Source of the DNA: Bacteroidetes bacterium HGW-Bacteroidetes-4 | Lineage (GTDB): Bacteria; Bacteroidota; Bacteroidia; Bacteroidales; SZUA-534 | Direction of reading: 5' to 3' | Assembly (NCBI GenBank): GCA_002840905.1 | Contig: PHDD01000006.1 | Coordinates: 72,910-136,909 of the forward strand | DNA length: 64,000 nt | In this document: positions 44,340-53,512 of the stretch, in pieces | Numbering within the stretch: the stretch's first letter is position 1 | Layout of the letters: the number at the start of each line of letters is the position of its first letter | Translations under genes and position numbers: made by a program | The notes under the pieces: generated by a model | Seen by the model: the letters and a program-made list of their open reading frames with translations, nothing else | Databases searched by the model: none | What the model was told of the DNA's origin: nothing

Positions 44340-46115
44340 ATGAAGAGAATTAAAATTATAAGCAGATTTTCACAATTGGGACTGCTGCTAATTGTACTTG
44401 GCATTGCTGGTTGTGACGAAGGTGCTCCGCTTAGCATTGATCCCATTCAAAAGGACACCTTGTTTACCTTTGTACCCGATCATGGTTATCCGGGTACAAC
44501 CGTTAAAATTACCGGAAACGTGGTTAGTGGTGTAACACAGGTAGCTTTTGGCAATCGCGAAGGCACAATTTCCAGTGCATCGGAAGGTGAATTGAACGTT
44601 GTTGTACCTGTTGGCGCTACAACCGGAAAAATTAAACTGGTAAAAGATGGAATAGTAGTGACCTCACTTGTTAATTTTGAAGTTGACGATACGCCCATTC
44701 CTACCATTATGGAGATGTCACCCGAAATAGTGGGTTCTCAGGATACCGTTCTTTTAACGGGTAGCTTGCTCGATTTGGTAGACTCTGTATTTATTGGTTC
44801 GTTGCAGGCAACAGTTATTTCGCAGTCGGCTATTGCTATTGAGATAGTGACTCCAAAAAAGATGCAAACTGATTTTATTAACCTGTATTACGATTACATG
44901 ACCAGCTATGGAATACAAAAAGTTGGTGTGGCCAAAAGCAATATAGTTCTTACTCTTAAGCTTCCGGTAATTGAATCTATTGAGCCGGATATTAGTTTGT
45001 TGGATATTGGCGATACGCTTACGTTAACAGGAACCATGTTCGATGAGGTTCGGAAAATTTTCTTTGGTGATGTAGAAGCTGAAGATTTCGAAATTATCAG
45101 CGATACAAAACTAAAAGTGGTAGTTCCGGAAGGAGCCGTTAGTGGTAAGATAATTTTAATGGTAATTGATGGTGATACAGAATCGGTAGAGAGCTTTGCT
45201 ATTAATTTGCCATCAATAACCAGTTTTTTACCGCTTAAAGGAGGTGATATTTCGCCAACTGAGCGGGTTTTCGCAGTAATTGGAACCAATTTTAGTTTAG
45301 TCGAAAGTGTTAGTATGGGTACTTTTACCGGAACCATTCAGGCACAAACCAACACCCACCTTACATTTAGTATAAGTGGTGCTGCCGGAGGATTTTTGCA
45401 GTTAAATACTGCCAATGGCCCGGTAAAAAGTGTAATTCCTTTTATTCTTTATGGCTATTTTTGGCTGGCCGATTATGATAATATGTACGATCCGGTGCGC
45501 CTGTTTAATGAACCCATGTATACTGTAGCCCCAAATAGTGAACAATGGGCCGATATTACAGTAAATTCAAAGAGTATTCAGAATAAAGGTGATGCTTACG
45601 GTAATTTCCGCCAATTCGATGTAACTTTTGGCGAAAGTAACTCACCACGTTTTTACCTACGGGGCGATCAAGGTGATTTAGCCAATCCAGCCAATGACCG
45701 TTTTCTTTTGTTTAGCGAAAATTCTGAAGGGGTTTCTTTTGAATTCGATATTTCATGGGATGTGGTTCCATCTGAATTACTTAACGAGAATAATGAGGTC
45801 GATCTTAAACTTATTTTTTTTAATGCCGATCAAAGTTTAGGCGGTGGTTATGGTTATTACAGCGATCATATTTTGGTGCCATATAACGGAGTTGGTTTTT
45901 GGGAACATGTTGTGGTTGATTTATATGCTACCAATGTGGCTGGCGATTCATACATGTATAATACCAATGTGCCTGAAGCTTCATCAAGGCGCATGGCTCC
46001 AAACAATTGCCGAATTATTGGGATTATGTTTCAGGGAGGTTATGCCTCAGGCGCAACTGGAGCAAATATGGTAGTAAATTTCGATAACATTAAGTTTGTT
46101 ATCAGCGGAGAATAA
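44340..46115 (+). CDS. IPT/TIG-domain surface lipoprotein, longer paralogue
   Basis: Second probable surface glycan-binding protein of locus 2, 591 residues. Lipoprotein signal with LGIAGCDEG. Four IPT/TIG-type repeats extend over about 35-380 (FVPDHGYPGTTVKITGN; MSPEIVGSQDTVLLTGSLLD; EPDISLLDIGDTLTLTGTMFD; then SFLPLKGGDISPTERVFAVIGT). The last 200 residues form a beta-rich domain with FWLADYDNMYDPVRLF and the ending VVNFDNIKFVISGE, like the shorter paralogue. The extra IPT repeats would act as a stalk. It is the last gene of the locus; a terminator follows. Confidence 0.85.
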   Translation: MKRIKIISRFSQLGLLLIVLGIAGCDEGAPLSIDPIQKDTLFTFVPDHGYPGTTVKITGNVVSGVTQVAFGNREGTISSASEGELNVVVPVGATTGKIKLVKDGIVVTSLVNFEVDDTPIPTIMEMSPEIVGSQDTVLLTGSLLDLVDSVFIGSLQATVISQSAIAIEIVTPKKMQTDFINLYYDYMTSYGIQKVGVAKSNIVLTLKLPVIESIEPDISLLDIGDTLTLTGTMFDEVRKIFFGDVEAEDFEIISDTKLKVVVPEGAVSGKIILMVIDGDTESVESFAINLPSITSFLPLKGGDISPTERVFAVIGTNFSLVESVSMGTFTGTIQAQTNTHLTFSISGAAGGFLQLNTANGPVKSVIPFILYGYFWLADYDNMYDPVRLFNEPMYTVAPNSEQWADITVNSKSIQNKGDAYGNFRQFDVTFGESNSPRFYLRGDQGDLANPANDRFLLFSENSEGVSFEFDISWDVVPSELLNENNEVDLKLIFFNADQSLGGGYGYYSDHILVPYNGVGFWEHVVVDLYATNVAGDSYMYNTNVPEASSRRMAPNNCRIIGIMFQGGYASGATGANMVVNFDNIKFVISGE

Positions 46116-46138
46116 TTTCGATTAAATAAACATGCATC

Positions 46139-46182
46139 AGCTGCCTCGAACCTGTAATTCTCAGGATTGAGGCAGCTTTTTA
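46139..46182 (+). terminator. Terminator of locus 2
   Basis: AGCTGCCTCGA pairs with TTGAGGCAGCT (one G-T wobble), with an inner CCTG/CAGG pair and a T-run after it. It lies 23 bases after the last IPT gene, between convergent genes. Confidence 0.85.
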
Positions 46183-46193
46183 TTGATAATCAG

Positions 46194-46832
46194 TTAGTTT
46201 ATAACAGGAAAACCTACGGTTTGTGTTAATATTATTTGGTGGGTTTTAGGCAACTTCATGGCTTTGGCTAATTCATCGGAATCAAAGTAACCACGCACAA
46301 CTACATTTAATCCCTCAGAAGCACAATACAGATAAACGTTCTGCACAATAAACCCGGCATTGGCGTATGAGGTCTTTAAATAAGTGTCCATGTCAATATT
46401 TTCAGGCAATTTGCTGGAATTGGCCACGTAAATTAAATTAAAAGGAGCAGTTGCTACAAAATCTTGTTTGCCTGTGTTGGCTCTGATGTCGTTTTTATGA
46501 ATCTGGAGGAGCAGGTTCTTTTTTGCTACGTAACGGTAAAAGCCACTTTTTAAAGCAACGTAAACCTCAATCTCCTGAAAATTTTGTGACGAAGGAACAG
46601 TTCTTTTGCTGGCCTCAGGGCGGTTTATACCATAAGCGGCCCAGAGTAAATCGGCCAGGGTTTGCAAAGGTAGTTCCCGGCTGCTGAATTCACGCGAAGA
46701 GTGTCTTTGGTTTAAAGCCTCCATTAAAGGCATGCCTCCGGTTTTATTTACCTCAGGCAAAGTTATATCCTGAGCATTTGTTAGCATAAGCGAAAACATA
46801 AAAACAAGGGTCATTTGTAGAGTCTTTTTCAT
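46194..46832 (-). CDS. Exported SagB/ThcOx-type nitroreductase-like flavoprotein
   Basis: Flavin-dependent reductase fold, substrate unknown. I start at ATG 46832 (MKKTLQMTLVFMFSLMLTNAQ), giving 212 residues; upstream codons are not protein-like. The first 20 residues form a signal peptide, so the enzyme should be periplasmic, which is unusual for an FMN protein. RHSSREFSSRELPLQTLADLLWAAYGINRP is the FMN-binding start of the family (RxSxR), and TYLKTSYANAGFIVQNVYLYCASEGL is the second conserved block. It has its own terminator on the convergent side. Confidence 0.88.
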   Translation of the reverse strand: MKKTLQMTLVFMFSLMLTNAQDITLPEVNKTGGMPLMEALNQRHSSREFSSRELPLQTLADLLWAAYGINRPEASKRTVPSSQNFQEIEVYVALKSGFYRYVAKKNLLLQIHKNDIRANTGKQDFVATAPFNLIYVANSSKLPENIDMDTYLKTSYANAGFIVQNVYLYCASEGLNVVVRGYFDSDELAKAMKLPKTHQIILTQTVGFPVIN

Positions 46833-46935
46833 AGATTTAGGAATTAAGTAACAATAAACGATAAAGTTAATGTGAAAAGTCAAAAGCTCCAAAAAAGAAA
46901 GTGCAATGATTTTATTATTAGTTTAATAAAAGATA

Positions 46936-48714
46936 TTATTTGGGATTTTTTAAAAGGGTAAATTTAAATGTGCTGCCTTTATCCGGTAAACTTTCAACCC
47001 AAATATTGCCACCGTTTTGTATAACAAACTCTTTGCAAATTAATAAACCAAAACCGGTTCCTTTTTCGTTTGAAGTTCCGGGGCTGGTATATGTATCGTC
47101 GGAGTTAAATAGTTGCTCCTTGATTTCAGGGGCAATACCTATACCCATATCAGCAATTGAGAAAAGCACCATATTATCCTGTGCTTCGGCACTTATATTT
47201 ACGAGCCCTCCTGGGTATGAAAATTTAATGGCGTTTGAAATCAGGTTTCGCAATACGGTATTCATCATTTCTTTATCGGCTAATACCTCCAGATTTTTAG
47301 GAACATTTATCTCCAGTTTAATTTTTTTGGACAGGGCAATGAGCTTCAGGTTTTCGACTACACTTGTGCTTAATTCGTAGCATGAAAGTACCTGAGGCTT
47401 TGGACTTAATTTTCCCGCCTGCGAACGGTTCCACATCAAAATATTATCGAGGAGGTCAAATATGTTTTTGGCTGAGTTGTTTATCATGCTTAAATAGGAC
47501 TTAATCTCTTTTTCTGAAAATTCCTTGAAATCATTTTCCAACAATTGGGTAAAGCCCAATAAAGCACTAAAAGGACTTCGTAAATCGTGACTTAAAATAG
47601 AAAGGAACCGATCTTTATCAGCAACCAACACTTCAAGTTGTTTGTTAAGGTGTAATATTTGTTGCATTCGTTCTTTATCGCGGAAATAGGCCATAGAAAG
47701 TGCCAGTAATAATAAGCTGATAGCAATACCACTAAGGGCAACAATCCATACCCCTCTGGTTGATTCCGTTAAAAAGCGGTTATGGCTTTCAATCAAAAGA
47801 GTCCATCGGGTACCGTTAAAATTAATGGGTAGTATTTTTTGGATGCCTCGTTTCTGTTTTTGTTCCTTAACTGTAGTTTGAAAACTGTAAAGAAGCGATT
47901 CCGGGTTTATGTTGTCTCCATCATATATTTTTAGCCGGATGGAATTTTCATCGGGTAATCCTCTTTTACCTAAAATACCGGTCATCAAATCGTTCATCCG
48001 GTAGGGACTATAAACCCAGCCAACCAAAGCTTTGCGTCTTTGTTCAACGGTTTTAATAGGCTTACCGTATTTATATACCGGAACATACATTAAGGTTCCC
48101 GCCTGAATGTCTTTGTTGGTTTCCTGAACCAGTAATACTTTACCCGATAGGGCGGCAAAATTTGAATCTCTGGCTATTTCCATCGCTTTACGACGTATAG
48201 GGTCGCTGAACATATCGAAGCCAAAAGCGCTTATATTACGCCCTTTAAATGGTTCGAGGTAGAGAACGGAGGAATAGTATTCACGCTCGCCCCCAGGATT
48301 AATCTTGTATTCAGGGAATCCGGATTTTTGAACCATTAACAGGTGTGCTTCCAATTGGTTTTTTGGTATCCACAATGCAAATCCAATTCCTAATATGCCG
48401 GGCAAGTTTTTGTCAATATTTTCAGTTTCGTTAAAGCGTTTCCACTCGTCACGGGTAACGGTGTCGGAGGCTGTAAAATAGGCGGCTCCACTACGCAAAA
48501 GTTGCGCGTGAGATTTCAAACGAACATCAATTTTATTTTTTATTTCAAGGCAAATCAAATCAAAATTTTTTTTTGCTTCACGTTCAGCATTTCGCTTGGT
48601 TATGAAAGCAAAACTATAGGTAAGGAAAAGGCTCAGCAAAAAAACAAAAAGCGATTTTATATTTACAATTGACCCGGTTGCTTTGTAGAGCTTTTTAGTT
48701 TGCGGTAATTCCAT
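46936..48714 (-). CDS. CHASE-domain sensor histidine kinase (orphan)
   Basis: Membrane histidine kinase of 592 residues. First membrane helix about 20-38; a periplasmic CHASE domain (about 60-270, GILGIGFALWIPKNQ, FGFDMFSDPIRRKAME, LVGWVYSPYRMNDLM); second helix about 322-344; then HisKA with the phospho-acceptor His376 in ILSHDLRSPFSALLGF; HATPase with an N box (LRNLISNAIKFSYPG) and G boxes (DMGIGI, GTGFGL). All catalytic motifs are intact. There is no response regulator next to it, so its partner is unknown. CHASE domains bind small ligands; the ligand here cannot be named. Confidence 0.95.
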   Translation of the reverse strand: MELPQTKKLYKATGSIVNIKSLFVFLLSLFLTYSFAFITKRNAEREAKKNFDLICLEIKNKIDVRLKSHAQLLRSGAAYFTASDTVTRDEWKRFNETENIDKNLPGILGIGFALWIPKNQLEAHLLMVQKSGFPEYKINPGGEREYYSSVLYLEPFKGRNISAFGFDMFSDPIRRKAMEIARDSNFAALSGKVLLVQETNKDIQAGTLMYVPVYKYGKPIKTVEQRRKALVGWVYSPYRMNDLMTGILGKRGLPDENSIRLKIYDGDNINPESLLYSFQTTVKEQKQKRGIQKILPINFNGTRWTLLIESHNRFLTESTRGVWIVALSGIAISLLLLALSMAYFRDKERMQQILHLNKQLEVLVADKDRFLSILSHDLRSPFSALLGFTQLLENDFKEFSEKEIKSYLSMINNSAKNIFDLLDNILMWNRSQAGKLSPKPQVLSCYELSTSVVENLKLIALSKKIKLEINVPKNLEVLADKEMMNTVLRNLISNAIKFSYPGGLVNISAEAQDNMVLFSIADMGIGIAPEIKEQLFNSDDTYTSPGTSNEKGTGFGLLICKEFVIQNGGNIWVESLPDKGSTFKFTLLKNPK

Positions 48715-48903
48715 CTGTTTTTTTGGGCTTGCTGTTAAGTAAAATTAGTCAATTGGCTATTAATTGTTTCTGAATAGTCGTAACTTATCAAAAGCAAGAG
48801 TTTCAATTAAATTCAAAGGTATTAATTTATAGCCATTTAACCAAAGGGTACTGAGCCGAGTGTAATATGTTTTTACGCTATTGTTTTACTAAAATTTTTT
48901 GGA

Positions 48904-49716
48904 TTAAAACATCAGACCTAATGCAAAACCACTTTTCAGGTTCGAATGGTTGTCTTCAAAAAACGGATGTTCGTTTGTGTATAAATAGCTCATTTCATAA
49001 GCGGCTTCAAGGTCGAAGCGCCAGTATAGGCGAAGCCCTTTTTTGTACGAAAAACGTTGTAATGACATTTTACCATAAATAGCTCCGTATGAAAATTCTA
49101 TCAGGTTTTCATCTTTAATGTTTACCCAGGTGTCTTTTTCCATTCCAATAAGGGGCTGTTGATAGGCTTGCCGGACACCAAAAGTAAAGCTAAAAGGCCA
49201 GCGGTTTTTCTTTTGGGTTAAAAAAGCATGACCACCAAAAGTCAATTCAACACCGAAGCCCCACAAACCATATTCGGTATCGTAAATGTCGCGGGTTCCG
49301 TAAACGGTTACGTTCGATCCTTTTTTTCCTACCGACGATAATTTTAAAAGATAAGTTTGCCAATCGAGTTGATGGGGAAAATATACCATGCGATCTTCAT
49401 AGTTAAACTGCATTTCGAAACCGGTTCGTGTTTCGGGAGTTTTGTTGGTGTACCAGGTAACCGTGAGGTTTCGTGAGGCCCTGTTGTTTTTGTAATCATC
49501 GGTAATACTTCCAAAATCGGCATCCAATACATTTTCAAAATCGGTATAGGCGGTTAATCCATACGAAATATAAAAAAAGGAGTTCGTTTCACGGCTTTGT
49601 GCACTAATGGGGACGGGTTCAAAATAATCGGGACTAAAGTATTGATTATAACCATCTGAAGCTGAAAATAGGGTAATAACAACCGCAATTAAAGTAGTTT
49701 TTATGGAGTTTTTCAT
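48904..49716 (-). CDS. Probable outer-membrane beta-barrel protein
   Basis: Unknown function. From ATG 49716 (MKNSIKTTLIAVVITLFSAS) the product has 270 residues with a signal peptide. The mature part consists of alternating polar/apolar strands with many Tyr, Trp and Phe (TGFEMQFNYEDRMVYFP, LWGFGVELTFGGHAF, RWPFSFTFGVRQAY) and ends in ALGLMF, a terminal Phe as in outer-membrane barrels. An 8-strand or 10-strand barrel is likely. It follows the ankyrin-repeat gene by 42 bases on the same strand, so the two are probably co-expressed. Confidence 0.75.
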   Translation of the reverse strand: MKNSIKTTLIAVVITLFSASDGYNQYFSPDYFEPVPISAQSRETNSFFYISYGLTAYTDFENVLDADFGSITDDYKNNRASRNLTVTWYTNKTPETRTGFEMQFNYEDRMVYFPHQLDWQTYLLKLSSVGKKGSNVTVYGTRDIYDTEYGLWGFGVELTFGGHAFLTQKKNRWPFSFTFGVRQAYQQPLIGMEKDTWVNIKDENLIEFSYGAIYGKMSLQRFSYKKGLRLYWRFDLEAAYEMSYLYTNEHPFFEDNHSNLKSGFALGLMF

Positions 49717-49758
49717 AACTGTTCCAATGTTATTGAAGTAAAACAATAAATTTGAAGT

Positions 49759-52470
49759 TTAAGAATTTGGTTTTTTCTTGTTAAAAGCATAAGCGGTTTT
49801 AATTACGCCTCCCAGTTTCATTTTTTTTCGTAATACTTTTTGAATTTCTACATTACCATATTCCTTTGCTACACGATATGGGGTTCGTCCCCAGTTGTCT
49901 GCAATTAGGGGGTTGGCATTGGCAGCTAACAATTGATTCACTGCTTCATAATTTCCTTCGCGTACAGCAAAGTGTAAGGGGGTCCAACCGTTGATACCCT
50001 GAACGTTTGTGTTGTTACATTTTTGAATTATTCCGGGTAACAGTGGAGATTTTTGATAAACCGCATAATGCAAAACAGCTATTTGTGAATTGTTCATTTG
50101 GGTGGGATCGGCTCCCAAATTCAAAAGTGTGTTTACATAAACCGGTTTATTTTCTTTGTAAGCATAAAACAAAGGCGAATCACCATTTTTATCTTTTTGC
50201 TCCAATGAGATATTATGTTGCATTAGCAATTCAATAAATCCGGATTCTATGTTGTTTTCAACAATCCAGTGAATTTGATTCCCCGATAGTTTAGAACCAA
50301 AACCAAGAGGACTGTTTACTTCAAGGAGTTTTTTTGTTTTGCTGTGTTGTGCATTACGCATGCAAGTCATTATGGGCAATTCGTCGTGGTTATTTAAAGC
50401 AGCTGGAGTAACGCCTTTTTCAATTAATACATTAAATAAGCGATTCATTCCCTGTTTCGAAGCCAGCAGATTAATCATGGAACCACCACTTTTGGGTTGG
50501 TGGTTTAAATTGATGCCTAATTCCACCAGTTTTAAAGCAATTTCTTCCGAATTTGAATTGGCAGCCAACTCCAGCAGGTAGGCGTAATCGGCTTGTTTTA
50601 CATTGAACTTGTGTTTTAATAAAACAGGAAGCAGGTTGGTCCGGTTGGCTTTAACAATAGCGTTAACTACATTGTCGCCCATGGTTGGATCGGCTTGTAC
50701 AATGGATGGTGTTTTTATTAAAACCTGGTCGAGCATCGATGCGTTGTCGTGTTCAATGGCATAAACCGAAAGAGTGGTAGTCATTTTTTTATACAGTTCG
50801 CTGCTTGAGTACATGGCAATATCGAGCGAATTGTTGTAGGCAAATCCTTTCTCGAGCAACTGGGTGGAAATGCTTTTTTTGTCGAAATACACGGCCGCCG
50901 TCAACAGGTCGAAACCATTCATTATCGGTGCCTTATTTACGTTTACCTTTTCAATCAGGTTTTTGGCAATTCGTCCGCCACCATTTTCAATTACATAGAA
51001 TAGCAATGCATAAGGATCGGTGCCCGGCGGCATTAAAAGTTCCATAACCTCGGCATTATCTTTGGATACGGCGTACTGAAAAGGTGTATTTTTATTGTGT
51101 TCAAAACCATTCAACAGGTTTCTGTTGTAAGCATCGGTAATAAAAGCCATGTTGTTGCTTTCAATAGCTGAAAACACTGCATTTCCGAAGTTGCTTTTTG
51201 CCTCGTTGAATTTTGTTATTACCTCTTTATTGCCCCGGTTTAAATAGAGCGCATAAGCTGTTAGTTCGTATTTTTTGGTAACATCTTCGGTAAGTTCGGC
51301 CAAAAACAGGTAAGCATCGGGGTTTTGATTGTTTTCTGACAATTCAGCCTCAGCATATTTTTTAGCTGCGTCTAGAAATTCCGGATAGGGCATGTCGTTT
51401 TTAAACAGGTTTAGTTTTCTGATAGCTGTTTCCAATAAAGGTTGATAACGCCGGGTGTTTTGTTGAGGGGCAGCCGTTGCTTGATTGGATAGCAAAAAGT
51501 CACCTCTGTTTATGGCTTCTTTTTCTTCATTTGCTTTATCAATAAGCGATTGCTTTAATGATAAGTATTCTACTTTTTGGAAGGCATCGGTGGTTTTGGC
51601 TATCAGATCGTCCATTTTTTTTACCGATTCTTCCAGTTTTTTATCGATGGCTGCAATTTGACCTTCGGGGGTTAGCACTGATAAATCAGGTTCTCCGGTT
51701 GATGAACCTTGGTTTTGGTTGTATCGGGTATAGTCGAGTTGCACCGTTTGTCCTGAACTAAAATAAGTTCGTGGTGGAGTAGCGCATCCCGTTTTTATCC
51801 AGTCGGCACTTCTGAAATTGTAATTTTTTTTCATGGATTCCAGCATACAGTTATGAAACTGGAAGTAGGCAATGTAATGTTGTTCCTCGCGTTCTGAAAA
51901 AACTTCGGCAGCGGCGAATAAGTATTCTTTTTGGGCGTCCTGATTTTCTTTAACAATTTGCTCATAAATACCGCCCATGGCTTTTTCCATTTCGGCATCC
52001 AATTCATTTTGAGCCTCAGCTCTGGCTGCTTCAATTTTTTTGTTTGCGTTGGCAACCAATGCGTTTTTCGATGCTCCGGCCACCAAATCCTTAGCCAGAT
52101 TTCCCCAGGTTCCCAAATCCACATCGGCTGCTTTAAGGGCTTCATCAACGCCTTTGTTTATTAAATCGATTTGTTTGCGGAGTTCTGCTTCTTTTTGTTG
52201 TTTTCTGTATTCGGCTTCTTCCTGTAATTGTCGCATTTTAGCTGTATATTCCCGAACAAGTTGTTCGGGGTCGCTGGTTGTAGCCGATATGGTAACAATG
52301 GCGTTAATCCGGTTTTCATAACTTAAATTGTTTCGGTGGCTTGAAAATAGCGATGTGGCTAAACTGAACGCATCTTTTACATTTTGGTTGGGGGCCGGAA
52401 AATGTTGCGAAAAACCGGACTGCATGGTCAATAGTATCACCAATACAGTAAAAGCACTTTTTAAATACAT
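49759..52470 (-). CDS. Exported ankyrin-repeat protein with N-terminal coiled coil
   Basis: Large exported repeat protein, function unknown. The 903 residues begin with a signal peptide (VILLTMQSGFSQ). About 75-185 is an acidic/basic coiled coil (MRQLQEEAEYRKQQKEAELR) broken by the small-residue stretch NLAKDLVAGASKNALVANA. Two Cys (HNCMLE, KTGCATP) lie near 210 and 230. A helical segment with TPR-like parts covers about 340-430. From about 440 to 890 run ankyrin repeats, degenerate at first (NTPFQYAVSKDNAEVMELL) and canonical at the end (GWTPLHFAVREGNYEAVNQLL). Exported ankyrin proteins are uncommon; it shares an operon with a beta-barrel gene. No lipobox, so it is periplasmic or secreted. 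Confidence 0.88.
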   Translation of the reverse strand: MYLKSAFTVLVILLTMQSGFSQHFPAPNQNVKDAFSLATSLFSSHRNNLSYENRINAIVTISATTSDPEQLVREYTAKMRQLQEEAEYRKQQKEAELRKQIDLINKGVDEALKAADVDLGTWGNLAKDLVAGASKNALVANANKKIEAARAEAQNELDAEMEKAMGGIYEQIVKENQDAQKEYLFAAAEVFSEREEQHYIAYFQFHNCMLESMKKNYNFRSADWIKTGCATPPRTYFSSGQTVQLDYTRYNQNQGSSTGEPDLSVLTPEGQIAAIDKKLEESVKKMDDLIAKTTDAFQKVEYLSLKQSLIDKANEEKEAINRGDFLLSNQATAAPQQNTRRYQPLLETAIRKLNLFKNDMPYPEFLDAAKKYAEAELSENNQNPDAYLFLAELTEDVTKKYELTAYALYLNRGNKEVITKFNEAKSNFGNAVFSAIESNNMAFITDAYNRNLLNGFEHNKNTPFQYAVSKDNAEVMELLMPPGTDPYALLFYVIENGGGRIAKNLIEKVNVNKAPIMNGFDLLTAAVYFDKKSISTQLLEKGFAYNNSLDIAMYSSSELYKKMTTTLSVYAIEHDNASMLDQVLIKTPSIVQADPTMGDNVVNAIVKANRTNLLPVLLKHKFNVKQADYAYLLELAANSNSEEIALKLVELGINLNHQPKSGGSMINLLASKQGMNRLFNVLIEKGVTPAALNNHDELPIMTCMRNAQHSKTKKLLEVNSPLGFGSKLSGNQIHWIVENNIESGFIELLMQHNISLEQKDKNGDSPLFYAYKENKPVYVNTLLNLGADPTQMNNSQIAVLHYAVYQKSPLLPGIIQKCNNTNVQGINGWTPLHFAVREGNYEAVNQLLAANANPLIADNWGRTPYRVAKEYGNVEIQKVLRKKMKLGGVIKTAYAFNKKKPNS

Positions 52471-52641
52471 ACTACCTCTGGCTATTGAATGTTATTACAC
52501 GAGCAATTAATTATCGGTTAAACCAAAATTAGTAAGAAATTGTTTATTTTATCTACAATTTAGTTTTAATTTTAAAACAAAAAACCCATGTATGGGGTTA
52601 TTTGTTTGGTAAAATCCAATTGTCAATCAAATTCGAAACCT

Positions 52642-53508
52642 ATGAATAAGCAAAGACTGTCACTTGTAATTGGCCTTGTTGTAGTATTATTTTTCACATC
52701 GTGTGTAAAGGAAAAAGACCGCGAGCCTTTTGTTGATGAACCAGCATGTCGCTTAACCTATAAAGCTGGTGATAATTATTCCTACTACTTGTCGTATGAT
52801 GAAGAAAAGCGGCTGACGTCAGTAACTTACACCGATAACGATGGTGCAAATAACGTTTATTCTGCATCGGGATTTACCGATTATAAAGTTAGTGGATACA
52901 ATGCAAGTACTTATGGCAACCCGTTTTTTTACGAAACCTATTCGTGGACCAGCCAGGAGTTGGTGATAAATTATTATTCACTAAACGATTACAACCAGTT
53001 TTTTCTTGAAAACCAATATATTTATACCTTAAATAGTAAGGGGCAGGCAACACGCCGCGATTGGTATAAGGACGCTGGTTATGGCCTGCAACATGTGGGG
53101 TACCGGCTCTACACCTGGAGCAACAATAATATTATTAAGTGGGAATATTGGTTTACCAATAAAAAGGTGGCCTTTGAGCCTAAACCCATCCGTGATGGAT
53201 TTGTACCTAAGGAACGTTTAAAATCGACTGATAATTCCCGCTCCTATACTGTTACTTTTCAATACGATAACAATCCCAATGCGGAAGCTTCGGTTGGGTT
53301 ATTCTGGCTCGACCCAACCTTCTCGAAAAATAATGTAACCCGTGCTGTGTATGACTATGCCGATGGCACCACTGCTACCAGTGAGATTGATTATACTTAT
53401 AATTACGAGGGTTATCCTGACTACAGTTACGAATCGTTTATTGATAAAAACTTCAATCAATTTTACTACAACACTTATTACAGCTACGTATGTGACGAAA
53501 CCTATTAA
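52642..53508 (+). CDS. Tyr/Asn-rich lipoprotein, unknown function
   Basis: From ATG 52642 (MNKQRLSLVIGLVVVLFFTSC) the product has 288 residues with lipid Cys about 21. The mature part is a series of beta hairpins rich in Tyr, Asn and Asp: YSYYLSYDEEKRLTSVTYTD, YTLNSKGQATRRDWY and TFQYDNNPNAEASVGLFW resemble the YD-like or RHS-like strand repeats found in many Bacteroidetes surface lipoproteins. No catalytic motif. It is divergent from the ankyrin gene (171 bases) and its stop lies only 4 bases from the stop of uvrC, a tight convergent arrangement with no room for a terminator. Confidence 0.8.
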   Translation: MNKQRLSLVIGLVVVLFFTSCVKEKDREPFVDEPACRLTYKAGDNYSYYLSYDEEKRLTSVTYTDNDGANNVYSASGFTDYKVSGYNASTYGNPFFYETYSWTSQELVINYYSLNDYNQFFLENQYIYTLNSKGQATRRDWYKDAGYGLQHVGYRLYTWSNNNIIKWEYWFTNKKVAFEPKPIRDGFVPKERLKSTDNSRSYTVTFQYDNNPNAEASVGLFWLDPTFSKNNVTRAVYDYADGTTATSEIDYTYNYEGYPDYSYESFIDKNFNQFYYNTYYSYVCDETY

Positions 53509-53512
53509 TTAA

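Noticed and set aside
44906-45337. 143-codon minus-strand frame inside the longer IPT lipoprotein gene
   Set aside because: Composition (Ser/Thr/Pro/Ile) reflects the complement of beta-repeat codons; no signal, no domain.
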